This document shows, piece after piece, positions 52,674-63,141 of a stretch of 64,000 nt of DNA (position 1 is its first letter; the number at the start of each line of letters is the position of its first letter). Position numbers and translations under genes: made by a program. Location: assembly GCF_004127215.1 (NCBI RefSeq), contig NZ_QEWJ01000009.1, positions 1-64,000 on the forward strand, given 5' to 3'. The stretch comes from Streptococcus oralis (lineage in GTDB: Bacteria; Bacillota; Bacilli; Lactobacillales; Streptococcaceae). The notes beneath the pieces are model-generated. The model made no database searches. It saw nothing but the letters and a program-made list of their open reading frames with translations, and was not told where the DNA came from.

Positions 52674-53048
52674 CTAAAACTCCAAATTGATCCCTGGAAG
52701 ATCCAAGGCGATTTCTGTTACTTCATACGTCAAACGGTTGAGCATGTTCAAGCATGGACGCGCCAAGTTTTCGACTTCTTCTTGGTTAAATTCGCTTGGT
52801 TCGTTGACAATACGACCTTCCACATGGTTAACTTGGGAAATCGTTCCACTGATGACAAATTTGTCAAAGACAATCATGAAACTCAAGATAACAACTAAAG
52901 AAGTCACTTGGTTTTCTTGGTCATGTTGGAGTAACTGAAAGTTCACGTCTACCTTTGTTTCAGGAGCTCCATTTTCATTTTCCCATTCAAAGTTACGAGC
53001 ATCAAAGTGATACTGGCTAACAAATTCTTGTTCTCGTTTAAGGTTCAT
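52674..53048 (-). CDS. DUF1149 (SecB-like fold) protein
   Basis: The start is at ATG 53046-53048 ([20 protein letters not shown]), giving 124 residues; an in-frame ATG seven codons upstream is less conserved in my memory of the family. The beta-rich sequence is typical of DUF1149, whose fold is related to the chaperone SecB. The function is unproven. It is cotranscribed with the degV gene downstream. Confidence 0.82.
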   Translation of the reverse strand: MNLKREQEFVSQYHFDARNFEWENENGAPETKVDVNFQLLQHDQENQVTSLVVILSFMIVFDKFVISGTISQVNHVEGRIVNEPSEFNQEEVENLARPCLNMLNRLTYEVTEIALDLPGINLEF

Positions 53049-53121
53049 TTTTCTCTCCAATAAATACAAATTACACTGTCATTGTAACATATTTTTTTAT
53101 TTTCATCTAGTTTTCTAGGCT

Positions 53122-54474
53122 TTAGTCAATTCCGATTTCATCTTTAACCACAGCAGCAATCGTATCTACATAGTAGTTGACTTCTTCTGTTGTAGGCGCT
53201 TCTGCCATGACACGCAAGAGGGGTTCTGTTCCACTTGGACGGACAAGGATACGACCGTTTCCTGCCATCTCTTCTTCCATCTTTTCGATGATTTTCTTGA
53301 TGGCTGGTACTTCCATGGCTTTTTCTTTCATGGCATTTTCCACTCGGATATTGACCAGTTTTTGTGGGTAAATCGTCACTTCTGCTGCCAGTTGAGACAA
53401 GCTCTTACCTGTTTCTTTCATGATTTTGGTCAATTGGACAGCTGATAATTGACCATCACCTGTTGTATTGTAATCCATCAAGATAACGTGACCAGACTGT
53501 TCACCACCAAGATTGTAGCCTGATTTTCTCATTTCTTCGACAACATAGCGATCTCCAACTGCAGTGACTGCTTTGTTAATGCCAGCACTATCCAAAGCCT
53601 TATGGAAACCAAGGTTAGACATGACGGTTGTTACGATGGTGTTTTGAGCTAACTGTCCTTTTTCAGAAAGGTATTTCCCGATGATGTACATGATTTTATC
53701 ACCATCAACGATGTCGCCATTTTCATCAACAGCAATCAAGCGGTCGCTGTCTCCGTCAAAGGCCAAACCAATAGCTGACTGGCTTTCTTTGACTAGTTCT
53801 TGGAGAGCTTCTGGGTGTGTTGAACCAACATTTAGGTTGATGTTAAGACCATCTGGTGTCTCCCCGATTACAGTCAACTGGGCACCTAGATCAGCGAAAA
53901 TCTGACGGGCACTTGTAGATGCTGCACCGTTGGCTGTATCCAAAGCCACTTTCATTCCCTCAAGAGGAGTTCCAGTTGAAACAAGATAGCCTTCATACTT
54001 ACGCAAACCTTCTGGATAGTCCACTAAGGTCCCCAAGCCCTCTGCACTCGGACGAGGAAGAGTATCTTCAGCAGCATCCAGCAAAGCTTCGATTTCTGCT
54101 TCTTTTTCATCATCAAGTTTGAAACCATCCCCACCAAAGAACTTAATCCCATTATCAAGGGCTGGATTGTGACTCGCTGAAATCATGACGCCTGCACTGG
54201 CTCCCTCAGTTTTAACCAAGTAAGCTACTGCTGGTGTTGCAAGGACACCGAGTTTGTAGACGTGAATCCCTACTGATAGAAGACCTGCCACCAAGGCAGA
54301 TTCTAACATTTCTCCTGAGATACGTGTATCACGTCCTACAAAGACTTTAGGGGCTTCCGTTTCATGTTGGCTAAGAACATAACCACCAAAACGCCCCAGT
54401 TTAAAGGCCAACTCTGGCGTTAGTTCTACGTTTGCTTCTCCACGGACTCCATCGGTCCCAAAATATTTACCCAT
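53122..54474 (-). CDS. glmM: Phosphoglucosamine mutase
   Basis: GlmM converts glucosamine-6-phosphate to glucosamine-1-phosphate for peptidoglycan. The start at ATG 54472-54474 ([15 protein letters not shown]) gives 450 residues. The active-site serine is in [17 protein letters not shown] (near 100), the metal loop is FDGDSDR (near 241), and GGEQSGH and RPSGTEP bind sugar and phosphate. It closes the cdaA-cdaR-glmM operon; in other Firmicutes GlmM binds and inhibits CdaA. Confidence 0.96.
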   Translation of the reverse strand: MGKYFGTDGVRGEANVELTPELAFKLGRFGGYVLSQHETEAPKVFVGRDTRISGEMLESALVAGLLSVGIHVYKLGVLATPAVAYLVKTEGASAGVMISASHNPALDNGIKFFGGDGFKLDDEKEAEIEALLDAAEDTLPRPSAEGLGTLVDYPEGLRKYEGYLVSTGTPLEGMKVALDTANGAASTSARQIFADLGAQLTVIGETPDGLNINLNVGSTHPEALQELVKESQSAIGLAFDGDSDRLIAVDENGDIVDGDKIMYIIGKYLSEKGQLAQNTIVTTVMSNLGFHKALDSAGINKAVTAVGDRYVVEEMRKSGYNLGGEQSGHVILMDYNTTGDGQLSAVQLTKIMKETGKSLSQLAAEVTIYPQKLVNIRVENAMKEKAMEVPAIKKIIEKMEEEMAGNGRILVRPSGTEPLLRVMAEAPTTEEVNYYVDTIAAVVKDEIGID

Positions 54475-54505
54475 TTTGTTAATCATCCTTTTCTACTATC
54501 TTTGT

Positions 54506-55291
54506 TTATTCTCGTTTAGACGAGTCTGGTTTTGTTTCTGAACTCGTTGAAGACGAACTACTAGCTGAGGAGCTCGTTGATGATGAGCTCGAGCTAGACG
54601 ATGCTGGTTTCGTTGTAATTTTCATAGTTGTATCAAATGGCATAATGACACTTGGTAAGACATTTCCATTTTTATCAACCGCTTGTAGAGGAACAGAAGC
54701 TGAATAGTTACCTGTTATCCGTTCACTCGTTGGTAAGATGGCAATGACACGATCCACTTTGGAGAGGGTTTCCTCATCACTAATAACCGTTACTTTTTCA
54801 TCTGACACAGTAACTGTATCGATTTTCACGCGAGAATCAATCTGGCTAGGATCAATCTCTGGCACAACGATTACATTGTCTCGTTTTGCTTTTTTACCGA
54901 CCTTCACTGTTATCTTTTGCGGAGTTGCAACAGCCGTCAAACCACTCGGTAAATTTTCAATGGTTAGAGGAACTTCAATGGTCCCTACACTGGCATTGGT
55001 TAAGTCAGCTTTGACCTTGAATTTCCGAGTGCTTTCCTGCATCTCGCTCGCTAGAGCAACTCTATTTGATCCAGTTAGGAAGACAGTCACCTCAGATGTG
55101 AAACCACTGATAAAGTACTGGTCACTATCATACTGAATATCGATTGGGACATTAAGAACCGTATTGGTATAGGTTTCCGTCCGCACCTGTCTGGCACTAT
55201 TATTATTCTGATAGTTTGTTGAAGTCGCATAGATAAAAAGAATGCAGGCGAAAAAGAAGGAAGAAATGATGTATAGACTATTTTTTCTCAT
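54506..55291 (-). CDS. cdaR: CdaR, YbbR-domain regulator of c-di-AMP synthesis
   Basis: The 261-residue protein has an N-terminal membrane segment (7-24) and two to three YbbR repeats on the outside (about 35-225), for example IDIQYDSDQYFISGF and VPLTIENLPSGL. A very Ser-rich tail from residue 230 ends KPDSSKRE. CdaR modulates the cyclase CdaA at the membrane. It overlaps cdaA by 14 bases. Part of the Ser-rich tail may be an unstable repeat. Confidence 0.9.
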   Translation of the reverse strand: MRKNSLYIISSFFFACILFIYATSTNYQNNNSARQVRTETYTNTVLNVPIDIQYDSDQYFISGFTSEVTVFLTGSNRVALASEMQESTRKFKVKADLTNASVGTIEVPLTIENLPSGLTAVATPQKITVKVGKKAKRDNVIVVPEIDPSQIDSRVKIDTVTVSDEKVTVISDEETLSKVDRVIAILPTSERITGNYSASVPLQAVDKNGNVLPSVIMPFDTTMKITTKPASSSSSSSSTSSSASSSSSTSSETKPDSSKRE

Positions 55292-56135
55292 GTTTCAATC
55301 CTCCTAGCAAGCGCTCTTTCAGACCATGTTTTTCCTCTGATGTTGGAAGCAAGATTCTTCTTAACTCCGATTCAAACTCTTCCAAGGTCAAATCATGCTT
55401 AAAGACTCCATTATAGGTGATTGAGATTCCACCCGTTTCTTCCGAAACCACAAAGGTAAGAGCATCAGATACTTCTGACAAACCAATCGCCGCCCTGTGG
55501 CGTGTTCCAAACTCTTTGGAAATCTCTGTATTTTCAGTTAGTGGCAAGTAGGCTGAAGTAACAGCAATCCGATCTTCTCGGATAATGACCGCTCCATCGT
55601 GCAAGGGAGTGTTAGGAATAAAAATGTTGATGAGCAATTCAGCTGAAATCTTGGCATCTAGGGGAATCCCAGTTGAGATGTATTCCTGCAAGGTTCTCAC
55701 GCGCTGCACCGCTACCAGAGCACCAATTTTACGCGGACTCATGTACTCGACTGATTTGACAAAGGCACGAACCATTTGCTCTTCCGCACTAATAGGTGCG
55801 TTGGAAAAGAAATCTGTCGCCCGCCCCAATCTCTCCAAACCAGTCCGAATCTCTGGTGAAAAGATAACCACTGCTGCGATGACCCCGTAGGTGATAATCT
55901 GATTGATCAACCAGGAAATGGTCGTTAAGCCAATCATATTGGACAGAATCTGGGCTAGAATAAAGACCAAAACTCCCCGAACCAAGATCATGATTTTAGT
56001 CCCTGCAATGGCTTTGGTAAAATGGTACAAAATATAAGTCACAATCAAAATATCAATCAGATTGGTGACTATAGTCCAAGGACTTGAAAACAAACTCGTC
56101 CAGTATTGCCAATTGGATAATTGTTGAAAATTCAT
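55278..56135 (-). CDS. cdaA: Diadenylate cyclase CdaA
   Basis: CdaA makes c-di-AMP from two ATP, controlling potassium and osmotic balance. The start at ATG 56133-56135 (MNFQQLSNWQYWTSLFSSP) gives 285 residues; an open frame continues 19 codons upstream. Three N-terminal membrane helices (about 17-100) are followed by the DAC domain with LHDGAVII (DGA motif) and GTRHRAAIGLSE (RHR motif). It is first in cdaA-cdaR-glmM. Confidence 0.95.
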   Translation of the reverse strand: MNFQQLSNWQYWTSLFSSPWTIVTNLIDILIVTYILYHFTKAIAGTKIMILVRGVLVFILAQILSNMIGLTTISWLINQIITYGVIAAVVIFSPEIRTGLERLGRATDFFSNAPISAEEQMVRAFVKSVEYMSPRKIGALVAVQRVRTLQEYISTGIPLDAKISAELLINIFIPNTPLHDGAVIIREDRIAVTSAYLPLTENTEISKEFGTRHRAAIGLSEVSDALTFVVSEETGGISITYNGVFKHDLTLEEFESELRRILLPTSEEKHGLKERLLGGLKHEKK

Positions 56136-56271
56136 CCTTGGCCTCCTCCCTGTCAAAACACTTTCCGACCTATTATACCATTTTCTGTCCATTTTTTCTC
56201 TATCCTACTTCATTTTAAATTAAGCAAAATTATGATAAAATAAACTGACTAGAAAAAACGAAGGAGAAATC

Positions 56272-57240
56272 ATGTCTCAACTCTATGATATTACCATTGT
56301 AGGAGGCGGTCCTGTCGGCCTCTTTGCTGCCTTTTACGCCCATCTACGCCAAGCCAAAGTCCAAATCATCGACTCCCTTCCCCAGCTCGGTGGCCAGCCT
56401 GCCATCCTCTACCCTGAAAAACAAATCCTTGATGTGCCAGGTTTCCCAAATCTAACTGGAGAAGAGTTAACCAATCGTCTAATTGAGCAGTTATATGGCT
56501 TCGACACACCTATTCACCTCAATGAAACCGTTCTTGAGATTAAGAAAAATGACGATTTCTTTAGCATTACAACCACTAAAGGAAACCATCTCAGCAAAAC
56601 AGTCATCATTGCTATGGGGGGCGGTGCCTTTAAACCACGTCCACTCGAATTAGACGGTGTTGAGAACTATGAAAATATCCACTACCACGTTGCCAACATC
56701 CAGCAATACGCTGGTAAGAAAGTGACCATACTTGGTGGAGGGGACTCAGCAGTTGACTGGGCATTGGCTTTTGAAAAAATCGCCCCAACTACTCTCGTTC
56801 ACCGTCGAGATAACTTCCGTGCCTTGGAACACAGTGTGCAAGCCCTGCAAGCATCATCTGTGACTATCAAGACACCATTCGTTCCTAGCCAACTCCTTGG
56901 AGCTGGAAAAACACTTGATAAACTTGAAATCACCAAAGTCAAATCGGATGAAACCGAAACGATTGATCTAGACCACCTCTTTGTCAACTACGGCTTCAAA
57001 TCTTCTGTCGGTAACCTTAAAAACTGGGGTCTGGACCTCAACCGACACAAGATTATCGTTAATAGCAAGCAAGAATCCAGCCAAGCAGGTATTTACGCTA
57101 TCGGAGACTGCTGCTACTATGAAGGAAAGATTGATTTGATTGCGACAGGACTGGGTGAAGCGCCTACTGCCGTCAATAATGCTATCAACTACATCGACCC
57201 TGAGCAAAAAGTACAACCGAAACACTCAACTAGTTTATAA
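56272..57240 (+). CDS. Ferredoxin-NADP+ reductase, thioredoxin reductase-like
   Basis: The 322-residue flavoprotein has FAD motif GGGPVGLFAAFYA (near 11) and NAD(P) motif GGGDSAVDWALAFE (near 150). It has no CxxC redox pair, which separates it from thioredoxin reductase. It ends with the GDCCYYEGKIDLIATGLGEAPTA FAD motif. YumC-type enzymes reduce ferredoxin or flavodoxin. It is divergent from cdaA and convergent to whiA. Confidence 0.9.
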   Translation: MSQLYDITIVGGGPVGLFAAFYAHLRQAKVQIIDSLPQLGGQPAILYPEKQILDVPGFPNLTGEELTNRLIEQLYGFDTPIHLNETVLEIKKNDDFFSITTTKGNHLSKTVIIAMGGGAFKPRPLELDGVENYENIHYHVANIQQYAGKKVTILGGGDSAVDWALAFEKIAPTTLVHRRDNFRALEHSVQALQASSVTIKTPFVPSQLLGAGKTLDKLEITKVKSDETETIDLDHLFVNYGFKSSVGNLKNWGLDLNRHKIIVNSKQESSQAGIYAIGDCCYYEGKIDLIATGLGEAPTAVNNAINYIDPEQKVQPKHSTSL

Positions 57241-57245
57241 GAAAA

Positions 57246-57274
57246 GAACCACGGATTAACTAATCCGTGGTTTT
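57246..57274. terminator. Bidirectional terminator between the reductase gene and whiA
   Basis: AACCACGGATTA and TAATCCGTGGTT form a 12-base stem with a 2-base loop, A-rich before and T-rich after. It reaches the whiA stop. Confidence 0.9.
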
Positions 57275-58184
57275 ATAATTCATCTGCTATTTTATTAATT
57301 TTTCTGAGTCTGTGGTTAACTCCACTTTTGGTTAGGGGATTGCTCAGGCTATCTGCCAACTGCTGGATAGAGTAGTCTGGGTGCTGGATCCGCAAGCGAG
57401 CCACCTCCTGCAAATCCACTGGTAAATTTTCTAAGCCCATTCTATCTTTGATTTTACTGATATTGTTTATGGTCTTCATGCTGGCAGAAACCGTCCGAGC
57501 GATATTGGCTGTTTCAGCGTTATTAGCTCGATTGAGATCGTTACGGGTTTCACGCAAAATCTTGACACGCTCAAAATTATCACGCGCCTGCATGGCCCCA
57601 ATCACGATCAAGAAATCCATGATGTCCTCTGCACGCTGGAGATAGGTGACTGCACCTTTCTTACGCTCAATGACCTTGGCATCCAGTAAAAATTGCTGGA
57701 GGAGAGAAGCCAGTCCTTGGGCGTGATCCAGATAAACGGAACTGATCTCCAACTGGTATTTGCCAGACTCAGGATCACGGATACTTCCATTTGCCAGAAA
57801 GGCCCCACATAAGTAAGCACGACCAGCTTCTTCATCTGCTAAAATATCAGGATCGATGCCTGTCTCCAAGCCAAAGAAGGAATCCGCAAGCCGCAAATCA
57901 GCTAAAAGTTCCTGCACCCTCTCATCAGTATAGACCGTATAGACACGATTCTTGCGAAGATTACTTCGCTGATGGTGACGGATCTCTGACTTGATTTCAT
58001 AAAAATGGAGAAAGGACTCATAAAGGTGCCGAGCCAACTTGGCATTTTCAGTCACAACAGACAAGGTCAAGCCCGAAGTCGAGAGACCAATACTACCAGA
58101 CATCTTGATGATGGCTGATAATTCATGGCGACTGAGATGGTGTTGACCAAGAATTTCCTCTTTTACTGCAACTGTAAAACTCAT
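57273..58184 (-). CDS. whiA: DNA-binding protein WhiA
   Basis: WhiA is linked to cell division and chromosome segregation in Firmicutes. The 303 residues combine an N-terminal LAGLIDADG-like domain ([15 protein letters not shown] to [16 protein letters not shown]) and a C-terminal helix-turn-helix ([17 protein letters not shown] and [16 protein letters not shown]-like). It overlaps glmR by 4 bases in the conserved rapZ-glmR-whiA group. Confidence 0.95.
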   Translation of the reverse strand: MSFTVAVKEEILGQHHLSRHELSAIIKMSGSIGLSTSGLTLSVVTENAKLARHLYESFLHFYEIKSEIRHHQRSNLRKNRVYTVYTDERVQELLADLRLADSFFGLETGIDPDILADEEAGRAYLCGAFLANGSIRDPESGKYQLEISSVYLDHAQGLASLLQQFLLDAKVIERKKGAVTYLQRAEDIMDFLIVIGAMQARDNFERVKILRETRNDLNRANNAETANIARTVSASMKTINNISKIKDRMGLENLPVDLQEVARLRIQHPDYSIQQLADSLSNPLTKSGVNHRLRKINKIADEL

Positions 58185-59158
58185 TTTCTCACCTGTATGA
58201 TGCGCATCAATTCATCCACAATCAAATCCCCATCGTGGAAGGCTCCTCCATTTTCCAAACGAAGGAAGTTGGATGAAATCACACGAGGCACCTGCTTGCA
58301 GAGACCAGCAAAATCATGTTCCACCTGTACCAAATACTCATCAAAACGGTTGGTATCCATGTATTCTCTAGGAACCTTTTCGATATTAACCAAGACCGTA
58401 TCAATAAAAGGTCGACCTAAGTGTCGATGGAGAACTTCCACGTGGTCACTGTCTGAAAAGTGCTCTGTTTCCCCACGCTGGGTCATGATATTGCAGACAT
58501 AGGCTATCTCCGCCTTGGTCTCCAAGAGTGCTTGACCAATCTCCTCAATGACAATATTGGGCAAAATCGATGTAAAGAGGGAGCCAGGTCCCAAGACAAT
58601 CATATCACTCTCTAGAATGGTAGTGACTACTCGACGGCTGGCTTGTGGTGTTTCATCATCCAAAGTATTGGTCACATAGACATGGTCAATCATGCCTGGA
58701 TGATCTGCAATGTGACTCTCACCTGCCACCTCAGAACCATCTTTAAAAACTGCATGCAATGTCAAAGGGTGGTCACTTGATGGGTAAATCTTTCCTGTTG
58801 TATGAAAAAACTTACTGAGTAATTGCATAGCATTATAGGTAGAACCTTGCATTTCAGAGAGTCCTGCTATAACGATATTTCCTAGTGGATGGCCCGCAAA
58901 AGCTCCAGCCTCTTCTGAGAATCGGTACTGAAAAACCTTCTCATAAAACTTTGGCATATCTGACATGGCCACAAGGACATTACGGAGGTCACCTGGTGGT
59001 GTCAGCTGGTGAATATTTTTTCGTAGCTCACCCGAAGAGCCGCCATCATCGGCGACCGTTACGATGGCTGCGATGTCAACATCCTTTTCTCGCAAACTTT
59101 TCAAAATGACAGGGATACCAGTTCCTCCACCAATCACCGTTATCTTTGGTTTTCTCAT
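58181..59158 (-). CDS. glmR: GlmR/YvcK, UDP-sugar-binding cell envelope regulator
   Basis: The 325-residue protein has [15 protein letters not shown] (nucleotide-binding loop, near 11) and [12 protein letters not shown], plus the conserved [14 protein letters not shown]. YvcK/GlmR binds UDP-GlcNAc and stimulates GlmS-dependent amino sugar synthesis. That ties it to GlmM in this window and to c-di-AMP control. It overlaps rapZ and whiA by 4 bases each. Confidence 0.94.
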   Translation of the reverse strand: MRKPKITVIGGGTGIPVILKSLREKDVDIAAIVTVADDGGSSGELRKNIHQLTPPGDLRNVLVAMSDMPKFYEKVFQYRFSEEAGAFAGHPLGNIVIAGLSEMQGSTYNAMQLLSKFFHTTGKIYPSSDHPLTLHAVFKDGSEVAGESHIADHPGMIDHVYVTNTLDDETPQASRRVVTTILESDMIVLGPGSLFTSILPNIVIEEIGQALLETKAEIAYVCNIMTQRGETEHFSDSDHVEVLHRHLGRPFIDTVLVNIEKVPREYMDTNRFDEYLVQVEHDFAGLCKQVPRVISSNFLRLENGGAFHDGDLIVDELMRIIQVRK

Positions 59159-60045
59159 GAACGGTTTACCGTTTCCTTTCTTCGGTCTTTGTCACGATGA
59201 CTTTCATTGACAGGCCAGTTTTTAGCAAGGTCCTCAGCTATGCGCTTGGCAAAGGCTACACTACGGTGCTGTCCACCTGTACATCCCACTGCAATGGTCA
59301 AAACGGACTTGCCTTCTTTTTTGTAACTTGGCAAGATTGGCTCAATCAAGGCGAGCAAGTGCTGATAGAAACTTTCCGATTCTGCATGTTTCATTACATA
59401 GTTGTAGACAGGCTCATCCAGCCCCGTTTGATTACGGAGTTCTGGTAGGTAATAGGGATTTGGCAAAAAACGGACATCAAATACCAAGTCCGCATCGATA
59501 GGAATACCATACTTGAATCCAAAAGACATGACCTCAATACGGAAAGACTGGGCTTGTTCTTGGTCCGAAAATTGCTCAGCAATGGTCTTACGTAGTTCAC
59601 GAGGGGTGAGTTCTGTCGTATCTACCACATTTTGGCTCATGTTTTTCAGAGGTGCCAAAAGTTCACGTTCCAGCTTGATGCCATCTAAAATCCGACCATC
59701 TGCTGCTAGAGGGTGACTCCGTCTGGTTTCCTTATAGCGAGCAACCAATTCCTTATCTGCTGCGTCCAAAAAGAGAATTTTGAAATCCAAATCATCCTGG
59801 TTTTCCAATTCATCCAAAACAGCCTGAATTTCCGAGAAGAAGGAACGGCTACGCATGTCTACAACCAAGGCCAGTTTGTGGTCATCATCTTTGGCTTCGA
59901 CCAACTGTAAAAACTTTGGTAAGAGGGCTGGTGGCAGATTGTCAATCGTAAAATACCCCAAATCCTCGAAGGACTGAATGGCTACGGTTTTTCCTGCGCC
60001 ACTCATCCCTGTCACAATCACTAGGTGAAGTTGTTTTTTTGTCAT
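59155..60045 (-). CDS. rapZ: RNase adapter RapZ family ATP/GTP-binding protein
   Basis: The 296-residue protein has Walker [13 protein letters not shown] (near 13) and [14 protein letters not shown], then the C-terminal domain with [18 protein letters not shown], a conserved phosphate-binding loop. In E. coli RapZ controls GlmS through small RNAs; the Firmicute (YvcJ) role is less clear, but linkage with glmR fits amino sugar metabolism. A hairpin separates it from ridA upstream. Confidence 0.94.
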   Translation of the reverse strand: MTKKQLHLVIVTGMSGAGKTVAIQSFEDLGYFTIDNLPPALLPKFLQLVEAKDDDHKLALVVDMRSRSFFSEIQAVLDELENQDDLDFKILFLDAADKELVARYKETRRSHPLAADGRILDGIKLERELLAPLKNMSQNVVDTTELTPRELRKTIAEQFSDQEQAQSFRIEVMSFGFKYGIPIDADLVFDVRFLPNPYYLPELRNQTGLDEPVYNYVMKHAESESFYQHLLALIEPILPSYKKEGKSVLTIAVGCTGGQHRSVAFAKRIAEDLAKNWPVNESHRDKDRRKETVNRS

Positions 60046-60061
60046 CTATCTCTCCTTATAT

Positions 60062-60089
60062 CAAAAGAAGTTTGGCAGAGCCAAACTTC
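60062..60089 (-). terminator. Perfect hairpin between ridA and rapZ
   Basis: GAAGTTTGGC and GCCAAACTTC form a 10-base perfect stem with a 3-base loop, followed on the minus strand by CTTTTGATAT. It may be a partial terminator or processing point that lowers read-through into rapZ-glmR-whiA. Confidence 0.6.
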
Positions 60090-60096
60090 AACTAGC

Positions 60097-60477
60097 TTAT
60101 CCAATCTCTGCGATGACTTCAATTTCGACTTTCACATCGCGAGGAAGACGAGCTACTTCCACAGCTGAACGAGCTGGGAATTCCTCTTTGAAGGCCGTTT
60201 GGTAAACCTCGTTAAAAGGAACAAAGTCGTTCATATCGCTCAAGAAGCAAGTTGTTTTGACAACGTGGTCAAAGTCTGTTCCTGCTTCTGCTAAAATAGC
60301 ACCAATGTTTTTCAAGACTTGTTCTGTCTGTTCTTGGATGGTCTCTCCTACGATTTCTCCAGTTTCAGGAGATAGGGGAACTTGACCGCTAGCAAACAAA
60401 AGATTGCCAACGATTTTCCCTTGAACATAAGGTCCGATAGCCTTTGGTGCCTTATTTGTATGAATTGTTTTTGCCAT
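60097..60477 (-). CDS. ridA: RidA family reactive intermediate deaminase
   Basis: RidA hydrolyses reactive enamine/imine products of PLP enzymes. The 126 residues show the family pattern: KAPKAIGPYVQGKIVGNLLFASGQVP at the N-terminus, and ARSAVEVARLPRDVKVEIEVIAEIG at the end, with the Arg that binds substrate carboxylates. It lies 9 bases after engB in the same direction. Confidence 0.93.
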   Translation of the reverse strand: MAKTIHTNKAPKAIGPYVQGKIVGNLLFASGQVPLSPETGEIVGETIQEQTEQVLKNIGAILAEAGTDFDHVVKTTCFLSDMNDFVPFNEVYQTAFKEEFPARSAVEVARLPRDVKVEIEVIAEIG

Positions 60478-60486
60478 TTCTTTCCC

Positions 60487-61074
60487 TCATAATTTTTCTA
60501 ATATTGCATCCCAAGCCTGATCCATCCCTGCCTTGCTGACAGATGAAAAGAGGATGAAGTCGTCACTTGGATCAAAGTTTAATTTCTTTTTGATAGCAGA
60601 TTCGTGCTTGTTCCACTTACCACGAGGAATCTTATCCGCCTTAGTCGCAACGATGATAACTGGGATCTCATAATACTTAAGAAATTCGTACATTTGCACA
60701 TCATCTGCTGATGGGTCATGGCGGAGATCAACCAGACTGACCACTGCACGGAGGTTTTCCCGAGTTGTGAGGTACTCCTCAATCATGCGCCCCCACTTTT
60801 CACGTTCCTTTTTGGAAACGCGGGCATAACCATAACCAGGCACATCCACAAAACGCATCTTGTCATCGATGTTAAAAAAGTTGAGAAGCTGGGTTTTCCC
60901 AGGTTTCCCTGATGTACGGGCAAGATTCTTGCGGTTTAGCATGGTGTTGATAAAGCTAGACTTGCCAACATTGGATCGTCCTGCAAGGGCAATCTCTGGC
61001 AGTTCATCCTGCGGATAGTGGGACTTATTAGCCGCACTGAGCAAGATTTCAGCATTGTGTGTATTAAGTTCCAT
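60487..61074 (-). CDS. engB: Ribosome biogenesis GTPase YsxC/EngB
   Basis: EngB is an essential GTPase for 50S subunit maturation. The 195 residues carry G1 GRSNVGKSS (near 31), G3 DVPGYGYA and G4 TKADK, with [13 protein letters not shown] as switch I. The start is placed at [12 protein letters not shown]; an ATG two codons upstream is also possible. It lies directly after clpX, as in many Firmicutes. Confidence 0.95.
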   Translation of the reverse strand: MELNTHNAEILLSAANKSHYPQDELPEIALAGRSNVGKSSFINTMLNRKNLARTSGKPGKTQLLNFFNIDDKMRFVDVPGYGYARVSKKEREKWGRMIEEYLTTRENLRAVVSLVDLRHDPSADDVQMYEFLKYYEIPVIIVATKADKIPRGKWNKHESAIKKKLNFDPSDDFILFSSVSKAGMDQAWDAILEKL

Positions 61075-61082
61075 AGTCACCT

Positions 61083-62315
61083 CTAGGCTGTTTCTAGGAT
61101 TGGTTTTTCCGTTCCATCGACAGCTTCTTTTGTGATGCGGACCAGTTTCACATTTTCTTGACTCGGTACTTCAAACATAACATCTAGCATGGTTTCTTCG
61201 ATGATGGAGCGAAGGCCACGAGCCCCAGTCTTGCGTTCGATGGCTTTATTAGCAATCTCTTGAAGGGCTTCGTCGTCAAATTCCAACTCAACATCATCAT
61301 AAGATAGCAAGGTTTGGTATTGTTTGACCAAGGCATTTCTTGGCTCTTTCAAGATGCGAACCAAGTCATCCACTGTCAATTGTTCAAGGGCTGCAAAGAC
61401 AGGTAAGCGTCCAATCAACTCTGGAATGATACCGAATTTTTGAATATCTTCAGCAATGATTTCTTGCATGTAGGAGCTGTTTTCATCAATCGCCTTATTA
61501 TTTTGACCAAAGCCAATAACCTTTTCACCCAGACGTTGTTTAACGATTTCTTCGATGCCATCAAAAGCACCACCCACGATGAAGAGGATGTTTTTAGTAT
61601 CCACCTGAATCATCTCTTGTTGTGGATGTTTGCGTCCACCTTGAGGCGGCACGCTAGCAACAGTCCCCTCGATAATCTTAAGAAGGGCTTGTTGCACCCC
61701 TTCACCAGAAACGTCACGTGTGATTGACACGTTCTCGCTCTTCTTGGCAATTTTGTCAATTTCATCCACGTAGATAATCCCACGCTCTGCACGTTCGATG
61801 TTAAAGTCAGCAGCCTGCAAGAGTTTGAGGAGGATGTTTTCCACGTCCTCACCCACATAACCAGCCTCAGTAAGAGCTGTCGCATCCGCGATAGCAAAAG
61901 GCACGTTCAAGCTCTTAGCCAATGTCTGGGCCAAGAAAGTTTTCCCAGAACCAGTTGGACCAATCATCAAGATGTTTGACTTCTGCAAATCCACATCTTC
62001 TGACTCTTCACGCGTATCGTGGAAATTAATGCGTTTGTAATGGTTGTATACAGCCACTGCCAAGGCACGTTTGGCACGATCTTGACCAATCACATAGTGG
62101 TTCAAGATATTAAGGAGCTCGATTGGTTTTGGTACTTCAGACAAGTCTGCCAAGACTTCCTCAGCCAACTCCTCTCGAATGATTTCCTGAGCCAACTCCA
62201 CACATTCATTACAGATAAAGGCGTTGTTCCCAGCGATTATTTTCTTTACTTCTTCTTGGCTCTTGCCACAAAATGAGCAATAAACCATCATATCATTTTT
62301 CCTATTTGTAGGCAT
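61083..62315 (-). CDS. clpX: ATP-dependent protease ATPase subunit ClpX
   Basis: ClpX unfolds proteins and feeds them to ClpP. The 410 residues begin with the zinc domain ([11 protein letters not shown] ... CNECVEL). The AAA+ core follows, with GPTGSGKT (near 119), the pore loop [11 protein letters not shown] and Walker [10 protein letters not shown], then sensor and IGF-loop region (VIGFGQNNK). It is the central gene of the folA-clpX-engB cluster and has no CtsR site of its own. Confidence 0.97.
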   Translation of the reverse strand: MPTNRKNDMMVYCSFCGKSQEEVKKIIAGNNAFICNECVELAQEIIREELAEEVLADLSEVPKPIELLNILNHYVIGQDRAKRALAVAVYNHYKRINFHDTREESEDVDLQKSNILMIGPTGSGKTFLAQTLAKSLNVPFAIADATALTEAGYVGEDVENILLKLLQAADFNIERAERGIIYVDEIDKIAKKSENVSITRDVSGEGVQQALLKIIEGTVASVPPQGGRKHPQQEMIQVDTKNILFIVGGAFDGIEEIVKQRLGEKVIGFGQNNKAIDENSSYMQEIIAEDIQKFGIIPELIGRLPVFAALEQLTVDDLVRILKEPRNALVKQYQTLLSYDDVELEFDDEALQEIANKAIERKTGARGLRSIIEETMLDVMFEVPSQENVKLVRITKEAVDGTEKPILETA

Positions 62316-62346
62316 GATTTCCTTCCATTCTAATTTATCATTCTAT

Positions 62347-62517
62347 CTAAAATAAGGTCATATAAAAAGCATGAACACTGTTTACTAGATTGGTAAAAGC
62401 ATTCAACCAGAGTAAGGCAGACAGTCCATAGCGCTTCTTACGAAAAGCCTGTGCTCCCGCCAAAATACAGATTACACACAAGAAAGCTGTAAAAAATCCA
62501 AATATACTGCGCTCCAT
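62347..62517 (-). CDS. Small membrane protein (56 aa) between folA and clpX
   Basis: The 56-residue protein starts [21 protein letters not shown] and ends VNSVHAFYMTLF, with two hydrophobic segments (about 5-20 and 32-52) joined by a basic turn (FRKKRYG). Its ATG overlaps the folA stop as TAATG, so it is translated by coupling. I know of an unnamed small gene at this place in pneumococcus; its function is unknown. Confidence 0.8.
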   Translation of the reverse strand: MERSIFGFFTAFLCVICILAGAQAFRKKRYGLSALLWLNAFTNLVNSVHAFYMTLF

Positions 62518-63023
62518 TAGACTTCCTTTCTCTTTCGGTATTGGATGGTAAAATCATAGTCATTTTTCTCATCACGGGTGTAAGATTTACTTGCAACTGT
62601 TTCAAAACGAGACAAGTCAAACTCCTCAGGGAAATAGGTATCTCCCTCCACCTGAGCATGAATCTGTGTCACGATGATTTCATCTAAATAGGGCTCAAAA
62701 GCCTGAAAAATCTGTTTTCCACCAATGATATAGAGATTTTTGTCCTGACTCTGATACCAAGCTAAAACAGACTCCACATCTTGAAATACGAGCGCACCAT
62801 CCACGACTTGGTCACTGTTTCGTGTCAAAATCAAGGTTTGGCGTTTGGGAAGCAGACGACGCCCCATTCCATCAAAAGTCACTCGTCCCATCAAGATGGC
62901 GTGGTTCAAAGTTGTTTCCTTAAAATGTTGCAACTCTGCTGGCAAATGCCAAGGGAGACGGTCTTCTTTACCAATCACACCTTTTTCATCTTGGGCCCAA
63001 ATGGCTACGATTTTCTTTGTCAT
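62517..63023 (-). CDS. folA: Dihydrofolate reductase
   Basis: FolA reduces dihydrofolate with NADPH and is the target of trimethoprim. The 168 residues include [18 protein letters not shown] (active site, with the acidic residue of the LPAE segment), [12 protein letters not shown] and YIIGGKQIF. Residue 100 is Ile, the susceptible form; pneumococcal resistance usually has Leu there. It leads the folA-small protein-clpX-engB-ridA row. Confidence 0.96.
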   Translation of the reverse strand: MTKKIVAIWAQDEKGVIGKEDRLPWHLPAELQHFKETTLNHAILMGRVTFDGMGRRLLPKRQTLILTRNSDQVVDGALVFQDVESVLAWYQSQDKNLYIIGGKQIFQAFEPYLDEIIVTQIHAQVEGDTYFPEEFDLSRFETVASKSYTRDEKNDYDFTIQYRKRKEV

Positions 63024-63102
63024 ACTTCCGTCCTTTTTATTGATACTACTATTTTATCAAAAAACTCCCAAAAAGACTGTTTTCAAATGCTCCCCAAAGA
63101 GA

Positions 63103-63132
63103 GAAAAAAAGCAGGCTAGCCTTAGCCTGCTT
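63103..63132 (-). terminator. Intrinsic terminator after cmk
   Basis: On the minus strand GCAGGCT and AGCCTGC pair around a 6-base loop and are followed by seven T. Confidence 0.88.
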
Positions 63133-63141
63133 CACCTGTCA

